Assembly (NCBI RefSeq): GCF_026646375.1
Contig: NZ_JAIPPU010000008.1
Location: forward strand, 104,648-168,647
DNA length: 64,000 bases
From: Acetobacterium wieringae
GTDB lineage: Bacteria > Bacillota > Clostridia > Eubacteriales > Eubacteriaceae
Reading direction: 5' to 3'
This document shows positions 47,557 through 57,373 of the stretch, in pieces. Position 1 is the first letter of the stretch; the number at the start of each line of letters is the position of its first letter. The translations under genes were made by a program, and so were the position numbers. The notes beneath the pieces are model-generated. The model saw nothing but the letters and a program-made list of their open reading frames with translations. It was not told the DNA's origin and searched no databases.

Positions 47557-50500
47557 ATGAACAAGAACGCGATTCAAAAATACGCCATTTGGGCGCGGAA
47601 CGAATTAATCGAACAGGTCAAACAGCGCGCCTACCAATATGACATCAGCGAAACGGGATACGGTGACGAACATGCCACCGTTGTTTCCGGACGGGTGCTG
47701 TCCACCGATGAGAAACGACAACGCCACGCCTTTATCGAAGAAATAAAGCAATCCGGTTATAAACAAACCATTGAGGAAGTGGCCTACACCTGGTTTAACC
47801 GCTTTGTCGCCTTGCGCTATATGGAAGTGAACGACTATTTGCCGACCCATATCCGTGTTTTTTCCGACGCTGGTGGCAATTTTAATCCGGAAATCCTCAC
47901 GAATGTCTTGCATCTTGATCTTCCAAGCCTGGATAAGTCAAAGGTATCGACACTGCTCAATGCCAACGCTACCGAGGAACTTTATCGCTATCTTTTACTG
48001 ACGCAGTGCAACGCCCTAAACTCAATACTGCCCGAGATGTTCGAGCGCATGGGAGCCTATACCGAAATGCTGCTGCCGAACAATATTCTCAAGCCTGAAA
48101 GTGTCATCGGGCGGCTGGTGAATGACATCCCTGAAGAAGATTTCCTCGACGCAGTGCAGATTATTGGTTGGTTGTATCAATATTACAATACCGAACCGAA
48201 ACAGGTAGTTTTTGATGACTTGAAAAAGAACATCAAGATTATAAAAGAGAATATTCCTGCTGCAACCCAGCTATTCACGCCGGACTGGATTGTCCGCTAT
48301 ATGGTTGAGAACTCACTGGGACGTTTATGGTATGAGGGGCATCCGGATGAAACGTTAAAATCCAACTGGAAGTATTATCTTGATGAAGCCGACCAGGAAG
48401 AAGCGGTGCAAACTCAGCTTGATCAAATCCGTGAGGAATATAAAACCCTTAAGCCTGAAGAAATTAAATGCATTGACCCATGTATGGGCAGTGGACATAT
48501 TCTTGTTTATATGTTCGACGTTTTAATGCAAATTTATGAAAGCAACGGCTATAACCCACGTGATGCGGCGGTCAGTATTGTTGAGAACAACCTTTATGGA
48601 TTAGATATTGACGAACGTGCCGCCCAACTTGCTTATTTTGCGGTCATGATGAAAGCCCGACAATATGACCGACGTTTCTTGTCTCGTGGTATTAAACCCC
48701 ATATCTATGCAATTGATGAAAGCAATGGTATTACCACAGCACCCATGCACGATATGGGTTTAAATTTAACGGAAAATGAGTATGAACTTGCAGTAAAACA
48801 GGCGATGAGACTGGTCGAAGAAATGCACGATGCTAAAGAATACGGAAGTCTGATTAATATAACTCCCTCTGACTGGGATCTGCTCCGTCGTTTTGCAGTG
48901 CCTCGTGATGTAAGCGGTCAAATGATGATTGATATCCATGGCGAACAAGAAGCTTCCAGACGACTACAATACCTGATCAACATTGGGGAAGTCCTAGCAC
49001 AAAAATACGATGTGGTAGTAATCAACCCGCCGTATATGGGTAGCAAGGGAATGGGTGCTATGTTGGTTGAATTTTTAAAGGCAAATTATAAAAGTGCTAA
49101 AAATGATTTATTCGCAGCCTTCATTTATCAATGCCAGCGGCTTGCGAAAACATCGGGTTACATAGCAATGATTACTATGCAAAGTTGGATGTTCAAAACC
49201 GCCTATAAGGCTACACGTGAAATACTGTTAACAGATACAATAATAAATATGGCGCATTTAGGTTCAAAGGCTTTTGAGGAAATTGGTGGGGAAGTAGTTC
49301 AAACTACAGCATTTGTTCGAATGAAACAACACATCGTAGGTTATCTTGGAAAATATGTCAAGCTTTCCGATTATGAAAATTCTTTACAAAAAGAATCAAA
49401 CTTGTTCAATAAAGATAAACTTCATATAGCTTGTCAGGATGATTTTGCTAATGTACCGGGATATATTTTTGCGTATTGGTTAAGTTCGACTATGATTGAC
49501 ATTCTTTCCAGTGATAAGTTGCTGGAATCCATTGCGGCAGCACGAAAGGGATTAACAACAGGAGATAATGATAGATTTGTTCGTTTATGGCACGAAGTAA
49601 ATATAGCTAGTTTTAGTATTTTTGGCAGCTCAAAAAAATGGTTTCCGATGACAAAAGGAGGAGATTGGCGCAAGTGGTATGGTAATAATGAATATGTTGT
49701 TGATTGGAAGAACGATGGCTTCGATATAAAAAATTTTAAAGATGAGCGAGGAAATTTGCGATCTCGTCCTCAGAACATTCAGTATTATTTTCGTGAAGGA
49801 TTATCTTGGAACGACACTGGTTCTGGTTCTATTGCATTTCGCTTTCAAAAACAGGGTTATATACCAAATGCGTCTGGCCCATGTGTTTATGGTGAACATA
49901 ATATGCTATTCTCCATAGCAGGACTCTTAAATTCATGTGTTACTCAAAGTATTCTTGAAGTGCTTGCGCCGACACTTAAGTTTGAGGTTGGACAAATCCA
50001 AGCAATACCAATTAAAGCCCCCAATTTGAATACTTCTAAAAATTTATCTAAAGAGTGTATTGATATTGCCGCTGCTGATTGGGATTCTTTTGAAACATCG
50101 TGGGATTTTACCCACCACCCCCTCATCAGCGGCGAGCGAAAGATTGCGGTGGAATTTGCCAAATGGGAGTGCGAGGCGGCTAAGCGGTTTGACAACCTCA
50201 AAGCCAATGAAGAAGAACTGAACCGCATTTTTATCGATATCTACGGCATGCAGGATGAGCTTACGCCGGAGGTTGAGGACAAAGATATAACACTAAAAAC
50301 TAATACGGCATATCGATATAAACAAAAGAAGAAAAAAACAAACGATGACGAATTTGAAATGCAAGAAGAAATAGTTGAAGCAGCAGAAATAAGAAATGCA
50401 AAGTTTTTACGTGATACTATTAGTGAGTTTATTTCTTATGCTGTTGGCTGCATGTTCGGGCGCTACTCGCTGGATTGTGAAGGGCTTGCTTTTGCTGGTG

Positions 50501-51114
50501 GTGAATGGAATGCCGATAGTTACAAGAAGTTCCCTGCAGATAAAGATAATATTATACCCATCTGCGACGATGAATACTTTGACGACGATATCGTCGGGCG
50601 CTTTGTGACCTTTGTAAAAACAGTCTACGGTGAAGTCACACTGGAAGAGAATCTGAAATTCATCGCTGATGCTCTGGGTGGTAATGGTATGCCGCGTGAA
50701 GTTATACGGAACTATTTCCTGAAGGATTTCTATAAAGACCACTGTAAAATCTACCAGAATCGACCGATTTACTGGCTGTTCGATAGCGGCAAAAAGCATG
50801 GCTTTAAGGCGCTCATCTATATGCACCGCTACACGCCCGATTTGCTGGCCAAGCTGCGAACGGATTACGTACATGAGCAGCAGGAGCGCTATCGCACCCA
50901 GCTTTCGCACGTCGTCACTGCCCTGAATACTGCCTCAGGTGCAGAACGCGCCAAGCTTTTGAAGCAGCAGGATAAACTAACGGAACAGCTGGCTGAAATT
51001 ACTATCTTTGAAGAAAAGGTACATCATCTCGCCGACCAGAATATTTCAATCGATCTAGATGATGGCGTAAAGCATAATTATAAAATTTTCGCCGATGTCC
51101 TGGCGAAAATTTAA
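47557..51114 (+). CDS. pglX: BREX adenine-specific methyltransferase PglX
   Basis: 1185 residues. It methylates adenine (N6) in a short non-palindromic site, marking self DNA. The SAM-binding motif is CIDPCMGSGHILVYMF (from about 305), and the catalytic NPPY is at 490-493 (VVVINPPYMGSKG). The region after that holds the target-recognition domain, and a coiled stretch ends the protein. Base composition changes sharply inside the gene: about 49.0-50.1 kb and a patch near 50.3 kb are AT-rich while the rest resembles brxC, suggesting exchange of the specificity region. GAGGAAG precedes the ATG. Confidence 0.95.
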   Translation: MNKNAIQKYAIWARNELIEQVKQRAYQYDISETGYGDEHATVVSGRVLSTDEKRQRHAFIEEIKQSGYKQTIEEVAYTWFNRFVALRYMEVNDYLPTHIRVFSDAGGNFNPEILTNVLHLDLPSLDKSKVSTLLNANATEELYRYLLLTQCNALNSILPEMFERMGAYTEMLLPNNILKPESVIGRLVNDIPEEDFLDAVQIIGWLYQYYNTEPKQVVFDDLKKNIKIIKENIPAATQLFTPDWIVRYMVENSLGRLWYEGHPDETLKSNWKYYLDEADQEEAVQTQLDQIREEYKTLKPEEIKCIDPCMGSGHILVYMFDVLMQIYESNGYNPRDAAVSIVENNLYGLDIDERAAQLAYFAVMMKARQYDRRFLSRGIKPHIYAIDESNGITTAPMHDMGLNLTENEYELAVKQAMRLVEEMHDAKEYGSLINITPSDWDLLRRFAVPRDVSGQMMIDIHGEQEASRRLQYLINIGEVLAQKYDVVVINPPYMGSKGMGAMLVEFLKANYKSAKNDLFAAFIYQCQRLAKTSGYIAMITMQSWMFKTAYKATREILLTDTIINMAHLGSKAFEEIGGEVVQTTAFVRMKQHIVGYLGKYVKLSDYENSLQKESNLFNKDKLHIACQDDFANVPGYIFAYWLSSTMIDILSSDKLLESIAAARKGLTTGDNDRFVRLWHEVNIASFSIFGSSKKWFPMTKGGDWRKWYGNNEYVVDWKNDGFDIKNFKDERGNLRSRPQNIQYYFREGLSWNDTGSGSIAFRFQKQGYIPNASGPCVYGEHNMLFSIAGLLNSCVTQSILEVLAPTLKFEVGQIQAIPIKAPNLNTSKNLSKECIDIAAADWDSFETSWDFTHHPLISGERKIAVEFAKWECEAAKRFDNLKANEEELNRIFIDIYGMQDELTPEVEDKDITLKTNTAYRYKQKKKKTNDDEFEMQEEIVEAAEIRNAKFLRDTISEFISYAVGCMFGRYSLDCEGLAFAGGEWNADSYKKFPADKDNIIPICDDEYFDDDIVGRFVTFVKTVYGEVTLEENLKFIADALGGNGMPREVIRNYFLKDFYKDHCKIYQNRPIYWLFDSGKKHGFKALIYMHRYTPDLLAKLRTDYVHEQQERYRTQLSHVVTALNTASGAERAKLLKQQDKLTEQLAEITIFEEKVHHLADQNISIDLDDGVKHNYKIFADVLAKI

Positions 51115-51125
51115 TGGAGGATATC

Positions 51126-53717
51126 ATGCTGTCAGAGACAATTAAATCACGGCTGGCGGAGCGATTCGCCATGCCCTTGCCCGAATTTTATCAACGCCGC
51201 ATTATCTTCTGGCCTGACGAGGATGGCGAGTTCGTTGAGGCGGTTGACGAGTTGACCCTTGACGGTGTAACACTGGTAAAACTAACGGGGAATAATAACT
51301 TCGCTGTCAAAAAATTGATTGCAGTAGACGATCTGACGGGCGACTACCTCGTCTATGACCCCCTCACCTACGAACAAGATCAGAAAGATGACTGGCTGCT
51401 TGATATTAAGCTATACAGCGAAGTGTTTCGCGCCGATCTGATTTCAATCCAGATGGAAGAACTGCTTGTCGAACCGACCTCGGCGATGCGCAAGACTATC
51501 AAACTGTATGCCAGATTTCTTGAAAATAAAGACCGTAAGGCGAAACTTTGCCGAATTGGGAGAACCTACCAGTCCCCCCTTCAGCTGCATATCGATATTA
51601 TGGCCGTGCTGTGTGGGCTTAACGGTGGCTCCGCTCAAGATGTAATCATTGAGGTGCTGTCAGCAGGCTTGGAGAAAGAAAATAACGCCCCACTTGTCAA
51701 CATTGAGAAGTTCGGAAATATCGAGGCATTCTGGCAATTGGTACATAAGTACACGGGATTTGTAAATGCGGAAGACCGCCCGCTGTCTGACCTTGCTGCG
51801 CATATTTTAATCACAGCCCTGTCGCAGACGCTGCCAGCTTCCGCATTACGCGGTTTGGAGCGGTTTGTAACGGATTCAGGAAAGGCATACTGCTATCAGC
51901 TTGTCCACGAATGGCAACGCAGCGATGGCTGGGAGGATTTAGTCGAGATCTGCCGTCATGTCGAGGGTGAACTTCGCCTTGCTGAGCGTTTTGATAAGAT
52001 CGAGATTCCAAGACTGTTAAAAAGCGATACCTTTCCTGCCATCGATGAGAGCATCCTAAAACGTTTCTATGGAGAAATCAGCGAGCGGGTTATTAAGGTA
52101 GAGTTGATCCTTGAAGCGGTTGAGAACCGTCGTACCTCAGGATGGTACGGCCTGACAGCTGATTACTTCGAGAGCCTGTCTTATATTGCCAAAATGCAGG
52201 AATTTTACCTCGCCCATATTGAGGGCTTTCATCTCGTAGAGCCAGCGAAGATCTGGAAACTCTATACAACCGATGCCTACCAGATGGACGGTTATTACCG
52301 ACAATTCCATTACTTTTTCGGCAATACATTAAAAGCCCCTAACCAACATCTGGAGGATCCATTGAAGAAATGTTCCGACGTCGTTGAGGGCTTATACCAT
52401 CATTGGTTCCTGAAAGAACTGACCCTAAATTGGACAAATGCCATCGCAGGGGATCTGGATACGCTTGGTTACGTTTCGGAGATAACCAAGCAGCGGGACT
52501 TCTATCGTCGATACGTTTCCCCGAACGTGAGTAAGGGCAATCGCGTGTTTGTGGTAATTTCCGATGCCTTGCGTTTTGAGGTTGCAGCTGAACTTTCCGA
52601 AGTCCTCAGCCATACAACTAAGGGAAAAGCATCCCTTGAAGCTGTTCAAGCAGTATTTCCGAGCATAACTAAGTTTGGTATGGCGGCTTTGCTGCCGGGG
52701 AAAAAGTTATCTGTCAACGACAACATCGAGGTAGCCGTTAATGGCAAACAGGCGGGAAGTACGGCTTGTCGTGCTGCGATTCTAAATGAAACAAACCCTA
52801 ACAGCGTCGCCGTAACCTATAAGGACTTACTTCAAATGAAAAAAACAGAACGTCGCGCCCTGGTACAGGGTATGGAAATTATTTATGTTTACCACAATAC
52901 GATTGATGCGCTGGGTGATAAACTGGCGACTGAAACAAAGGTGTTTGAGGCATGTGATGAAGCGATCTCAGAACTGAATGCCATCGTCAAAATTATTGTC
53001 AACGATCTGAGCGGTGCTAACATCCTTGTTACGGCTGATCATGGTTTTCTCTATACATACAATCCACTTGAGGAAAGCCAGAAAATAAGTCGTCAGACCT
53101 ATCATGGTGACGTTTATGAACTTGGTCGGCGTTATGCCCTTGTGTCGCCAGAAACGTCTGCAGACTATCTCTTACCAATCAAGACCGATGGCGAAATTGA
53201 CGGCGTCCCAATGAAAGGCTATGCTCCCCAGGATACGGTTCGCATTAAAGTCCAGGGTGGTGGTCAGAATTATGTTCACGGCGGCATCAGTTTACAGGAG
53301 ATGGTCGTGCCGGTGATTGTCTATAAAGGGATGCGCTCTGGCTACAAGCAATATGTCGAGGTTCAAAATCCCGGGCTGTCCTTGATTTCTGAGAGCCGCA
53401 AAGTAACAAACCTGTTCTTTTCACTCGATTTCTTGCAAAAACAGCCTGTCGGAGAAAAGGTACAGCCGTGTAGTTATACAGTGTATTTCACTGATGATGA
53501 GGGCGTTCCTGTCAGCGATACGCAGACGGTTATTGCCAACAGGGTCAGCAACAACGCTTCTGAACGCGTATTCCACGTGAGATTCATATTGAATAAAATA
53601 CAGTACAACAAAAGTAAAATATACCGTCTTATTATCGCAAATGATACGGATGTGCCAGAAGAGATCGAGTTTCGTATCGACATCGCGTTTGCCGATGACT
53701 TCGGATTTGACCTGTAA
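51126..53717 (+). CDS. pglZ: BREX alkaline-phosphatase-superfamily protein PglZ
   Basis: 863 residues. The C-terminal half is a PglZ domain of the alkaline phosphatase superfamily with metal-ligand-type residues Asp480 (VVISDALRFEVAAEL) and Asp638-His639 (VTADHGFLYTY). The N-terminal half is helical. PglZ is the second hallmark of all BREX types; it is proposed to hydrolyse phosphodiesters, and no target is settled. GGAGG (51116-51120) is 5 nt before ATG 51126, whereas the in-frame ATG at 51114 overlaps the pglX stop and lacks a site. brxL follows after 15 nt. Confidence 0.95.
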   Translation: MLSETIKSRLAERFAMPLPEFYQRRIIFWPDEDGEFVEAVDELTLDGVTLVKLTGNNNFAVKKLIAVDDLTGDYLVYDPLTYEQDQKDDWLLDIKLYSEVFRADLISIQMEELLVEPTSAMRKTIKLYARFLENKDRKAKLCRIGRTYQSPLQLHIDIMAVLCGLNGGSAQDVIIEVLSAGLEKENNAPLVNIEKFGNIEAFWQLVHKYTGFVNAEDRPLSDLAAHILITALSQTLPASALRGLERFVTDSGKAYCYQLVHEWQRSDGWEDLVEICRHVEGELRLAERFDKIEIPRLLKSDTFPAIDESILKRFYGEISERVIKVELILEAVENRRTSGWYGLTADYFESLSYIAKMQEFYLAHIEGFHLVEPAKIWKLYTTDAYQMDGYYRQFHYFFGNTLKAPNQHLEDPLKKCSDVVEGLYHHWFLKELTLNWTNAIAGDLDTLGYVSEITKQRDFYRRYVSPNVSKGNRVFVVISDALRFEVAAELSEVLSHTTKGKASLEAVQAVFPSITKFGMAALLPGKKLSVNDNIEVAVNGKQAGSTACRAAILNETNPNSVAVTYKDLLQMKKTERRALVQGMEIIYVYHNTIDALGDKLATETKVFEACDEAISELNAIVKIIVNDLSGANILVTADHGFLYTYNPLEESQKISRQTYHGDVYELGRRYALVSPETSADYLLPIKTDGEIDGVPMKGYAPQDTVRIKVQGGGQNYVHGGISLQEMVVPVIVYKGMRSGYKQYVEVQNPGLSLISESRKVTNLFFSLDFLQKQPVGEKVQPCSYTVYFTDDEGVPVSDTQTVIANRVSNNASERVFHVRFILNKIQYNKSKIYRLIIANDTDVPEEIEFRIDIAFADDFGFDL

Positions 53718-53732
53718 GAGGAGGATTTCGTA

Positions 53733-55808
53733 ATGGATTTAGAAAAGACAAGCTATACGCCGGAAATCGATGACGTGAATGCAGTCATCGATCGGAAACT
53801 GCGCGAGTATTTTGACGGCAGAATAGTCCGTAAAGATCTGACCAAGGCGATTAAAGAAGGTGCGAACGTTCCTGTTTACGTCCTGGAGTTTTTGCTTGGG
53901 CAATATTGCAGTTCCGACGATCCGTCGATCATTGAGGACGGGGTAAAAAACGTGAAGCGAATCCTCTCTGAGAATTTTGTGCGCCCCGACGAGGCCCAAA
54001 AGGTGCTATCTGGCTTACGTGAGCGTGGTAGTTACACGGTCATCGACCGCATCACGGTTGGTCTGAATATCAAACTCGATCGGTATGAAGCTGACTTTTC
54101 AAATCTAGGCGTTCGCAGTATACCCATTTCGTCGGACTATGTATCGAAATTCGACCGTTTGCTTTGCGGTGGGATATGGTGCATTATTGGTCTGGAATAT
54201 GAGTTCGTTGAGGAAGACAAAAAGTCCACACCAATACGAATCATGAAACTCACGCCCATACAGATGCCGCATATTGATATGGAAGAAATCAAAAATGGTC
54301 GCCGGGCGTTTACAAAAGACGAATGGATTACCATCCTGCTTCGCTCCACCGGTATGGAAGCTGACAGGTTCACAACCAGAGAGAAATGGCTGCAGCTCGC
54401 CCGGATGCTTCCGCTGATCGAGAACAATTTTAATCTCTGTGAACTAGGACCCCGCAGCACTGGCAAGTCACACCTGTATAAGGAAATTTCACCAAATAGT
54501 ATTCTTGTTTCCGGTGGACAGACGACGGTGGCGAACCTTTTCTACAATATGTCGAGTAAGACCGTTGGGCTTGTAGGGCTGTGGGATTGTGTCGCTTTTG
54601 ACGAGGTCGCAGGCATCACGTTTAAAGACAAAGATGGCATTCAGATCATGAAGGATTATATGGCTTCAGGCTCGTTCGCTCGGGGCAAGGAGGAAAAAGC
54701 AGCATCCGCTTCAATGGTTTTTGTCGGTAATATCAACCAAAGCGTGGAGGTGCTGCTCAAAACCTCACACCTGTTTGATCCGTTTCCTGAAGCAATGGCT
54801 TATGATACGGCGTTTCTCGATCGGATGCATTGTTATATACCCGGTTGGGAGATTCCAAAATATCGACCAGAATCGTTCACCAATGACTATGGTTTCATTA
54901 CCGATTACCTTGCCGAGTTTATGCGGCAAATGCGAAAAGAGCCCTTCGGCGATGTATGTGATAAATATTTCCGGTTTGGGAATAACTTAAACCAGCGTGA
55001 CGTTATCGCTGTCCGCAAAATGGTGTCCGGCTTTACTAAGCTGATCTACCCGAACGGGGAATTCAATAAAGAAGATATAAAGGAAATTCTCACGTATGCC
55101 CTTGAAATGCGCCGCCGTGTAAAAGAACAGTTGAAAAAAATTGGTGGGATGGAGTTTTATGACGTGAACTTTTCCTATATCGACAACGAGACTTTTGAAG
55201 AGCATTATGTAACCGTGCCGGAGCATGGGGGAGGTAAGATTATCCCTGAAGGATTGACGAATCCTGGTAACATCTATACCGTTTCGCAAGGAAAAAGCGG
55301 AATGATCGGTGTTTACCGGCTTGAAACGCAGATTTTGCCCGGCAATGGTAAGTTTGAGCGCACCGGTTTAGGCTCTGATCGTGAAGCAAAAGAAGCTACC
55401 AATACGGCGTTTAACTTTTTGAAAGCCAGTGGCTCACACATCAGTGCCTCAATTAGCACGACCACAAAGGATTATATCATCAATTACCAGGATCTAAATG
55501 GTATCGGGATGACAAAATACCTGACGTTGCCGTCTGTTATTGCCCTTGCCTCTTGTGCCCTCGGCAAACCGACTATATCAAGCCTTGTGATTCTCGGTGA
55601 AATTAGCATTAGTGGTACAATTCAAAAAGTCGAGGAACTGGCTAGCGTCCTGCAAGTCTGTCTCGACAGCGGCGCGAAAAAAGTGTTGATACCAATAACC
55701 TCAGCTTCCGAACTCGGTACGGTACCAACTGACCTCATTGGTGCATTTAGTTTGATTTTTTATACAACACCGCAGGAAGCTGTGTTTAAAGCGCTGGGTG
55801 TGGAATGA
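53733..55808 (+). CDS. brxL: BREX Lon-like AAA+ protein BrxL
   Basis: 691 residues, the usual BrxL size. An N-terminal DNA-binding part precedes an AAA+ core with Walker A GPRSTGKS (239-246) and Walker B-like VAFDEVAGI. The C-terminal domain is Lon-protease-like (VIALASCALGKPTISSLVIL, IQKVEELASVLQVCLDSGAK, KVLIPI). In the expected active-site region I read PTISSLVILGE and GAKKVLIP, so the Ser-Lys dyad needs a structural check. BrxL, and the absence of other type-specific genes, define type I BREX. GAGGAGG precedes the ATG. Confidence 0.95.
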   Translation: MDLEKTSYTPEIDDVNAVIDRKLREYFDGRIVRKDLTKAIKEGANVPVYVLEFLLGQYCSSDDPSIIEDGVKNVKRILSENFVRPDEAQKVLSGLRERGSYTVIDRITVGLNIKLDRYEADFSNLGVRSIPISSDYVSKFDRLLCGGIWCIIGLEYEFVEEDKKSTPIRIMKLTPIQMPHIDMEEIKNGRRAFTKDEWITILLRSTGMEADRFTTREKWLQLARMLPLIENNFNLCELGPRSTGKSHLYKEISPNSILVSGGQTTVANLFYNMSSKTVGLVGLWDCVAFDEVAGITFKDKDGIQIMKDYMASGSFARGKEEKAASASMVFVGNINQSVEVLLKTSHLFDPFPEAMAYDTAFLDRMHCYIPGWEIPKYRPESFTNDYGFITDYLAEFMRQMRKEPFGDVCDKYFRFGNNLNQRDVIAVRKMVSGFTKLIYPNGEFNKEDIKEILTYALEMRRRVKEQLKKIGGMEFYDVNFSYIDNETFEEHYVTVPEHGGGKIIPEGLTNPGNIYTVSQGKSGMIGVYRLETQILPGNGKFERTGLGSDREAKEATNTAFNFLKASGSHISASISTTTKDYIINYQDLNGIGMTKYLTLPSVIALASCALGKPTISSLVILGEISISGTIQKVEELASVLQVCLDSGAKKVLIPITSASELGTVPTDLIGAFSLIFYTTPQEAVFKALGVE

Positions 55809-55848
55809 TTCGGGATAAGAAGGAGTGCAAACTAGAGGAGGAAATAAT

Positions 55849-56910
55849 ATGGCTATGATTGATACATATAAGAACAATCTTACAAGAAAACGACAGGAGA
55901 TTGTTAAGTTATCTTCAGATAAAGCTAAGGAAAGTGGGAAAATTCAGCCACTAAAAGCAAAGATAATATCGGCAAAGTCTGCTATTTCACGATCAAAGCA
56001 AACATCCACAATTAAATCAAAGCTTTCAGAAATTGAACGCCACGAGAAGTCCCTTGCTGCGATTGATAAAAACATAGCCAGAATTGAAGGAAAGATTGCT
56101 GCAAAGGAGAAAGAAATTGCTGCAGAAGAAAAGAAGATCCTACAAGAGCAGAACAAAATCGACACCCAACGTATTAAGGCTGAGGAAAGCCGCCTAAAAA
56201 CATATAATCGGAGGATGGAGTCATTTAACCATTCATTGCAACAGCAGAATGACATTCAAACGCAGCTCGCTGACGAGATAGAACAACTAAAATATGTACC
56301 AGAGAAAATCACAGTTCTTTTCTTTGCTACAAACCCACATAACACAGATAGGCTTCGCCTAGATGAAGAGGTTAGGTCTATACAAGAAATGATAAGAAAA
56401 TCTGAGCATCGAGATTCCATCATATTTGAAAGTCGTTGGGCAGTGCGACCATTGGATATTCTTCAAGCAATAAATGAATTGAATCCTGATGTCGTTCATT
56501 TTAGTGGACACGGGGCTTCTACGGGTGATTTGGTTCTTGAAAATGCTGATGGGACGGCAAAGGTAGTATCGAAAGAAGCAATAACTCAAACAATTATGAC
56601 TTCTTCAGATAAAATCCATCTTCTCTTTTTCAATGCGTGTTTCTCATTTGAACAGGCACAATTTATTTCGGAATATGTTGATGCAGCAATAGGTATGACA
56701 ACGTCGATTGGTGATAAGGCAGCAGTCGCTTTTGCAGCACAATTTTACTCCTCACTAGGCTTTGGATTTCCTGTTCAAAAAGCATTTGAACAAGCGAAAG
56801 GTGTACTTATGCTTGAAAGTCCTAATGAAAAAGATACACCTGCATTGTATTTGAAGGATGGCGTTGATGCTAATATATTATATATAGTTCGTCCAAATAG
56901 CACTAACTAA
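55849..56910 (+). CDS. coiled-coil CHAT-domain (caspase-like) protein
   Basis: 353 residues. The first about 145 form a long Lys/Glu-rich coiled coil (KNIARIEGKIAAKEKEIAAE and similar). The rest is a CHAT peptidase domain: KITVLFFATNPHNTDRLRLD, VVHFSGHG with catalytic His221, and HLLFFNACFS with Cys264, so the His-Cys dyad of clan CD is intact. GAGGAGG places the start at ATG 55849. It is only 40 nt past brxL in the same direction with no terminator between, so co-transcription is likely. Composition is more AT-rich than brxL. A proteolytic effector triggered by phage is a reasonable guess, not shown. Confidence 0.85.
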   Translation: MAMIDTYKNNLTRKRQEIVKLSSDKAKESGKIQPLKAKIISAKSAISRSKQTSTIKSKLSEIERHEKSLAAIDKNIARIEGKIAAKEKEIAAEEKKILQEQNKIDTQRIKAEESRLKTYNRRMESFNHSLQQQNDIQTQLADEIEQLKYVPEKITVLFFATNPHNTDRLRLDEEVRSIQEMIRKSEHRDSIIFESRWAVRPLDILQAINELNPDVVHFSGHGASTGDLVLENADGTAKVVSKEAITQTIMTSSDKIHLLFFNACFSFEQAQFISEYVDAAIGMTTSIGDKAAVAFAAQFYSSLGFGFPVQKAFEQAKGVLMLESPNEKDTPALYLKDGVDANILYIVRPNSTN

Positions 56911-57373
56911 AATTCAATTAGAGCCTATCATTCCAGACGGTGGAAAGAAACAGATCAGTACAAGACTTTTTAATTTTATCGAGATTTTTTAATTATTCCA
57001 TTTGTCAAACTAATAGGTATTCAATTTCAGACAAAATTTCTAAAACTGATAATTCATAATACAATAAATAAAAGTGTGCTTTCAGATTTATAATGAACCA
57101 AGACAGCCGTTGATTTAAGTCTTTTGAAGCTTTTTTCAGAGATAATAACTTTTAGTGTTTGTATCAAAACCGGTATGAAGATTGAAACAATCATGCAGAG
57201 ATTAACACAATTTAATCATCTCAGAAGATAGTGTACTTAGGGGTTTGCAAAATCAAAAAGAGTATGCAGAGCTGAAAACCGGGATTGACCAGTTTTATTA
57301 AAAAAATGAACGCCACTTAGATCAAGGTATCATACCAAATTTTTCAATATACTAATAGATGGGAGATTAAATT
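56911..57373. other. 463-bp gap with degenerate coding traces
   Basis: No intact gene. Around 57170-57310 short frames with internal stops (for example SVLRGLQNQKEYAELKTGID) look like remains of a gene. No clear terminator follows the CHAT gene. Confidence 0.4.
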
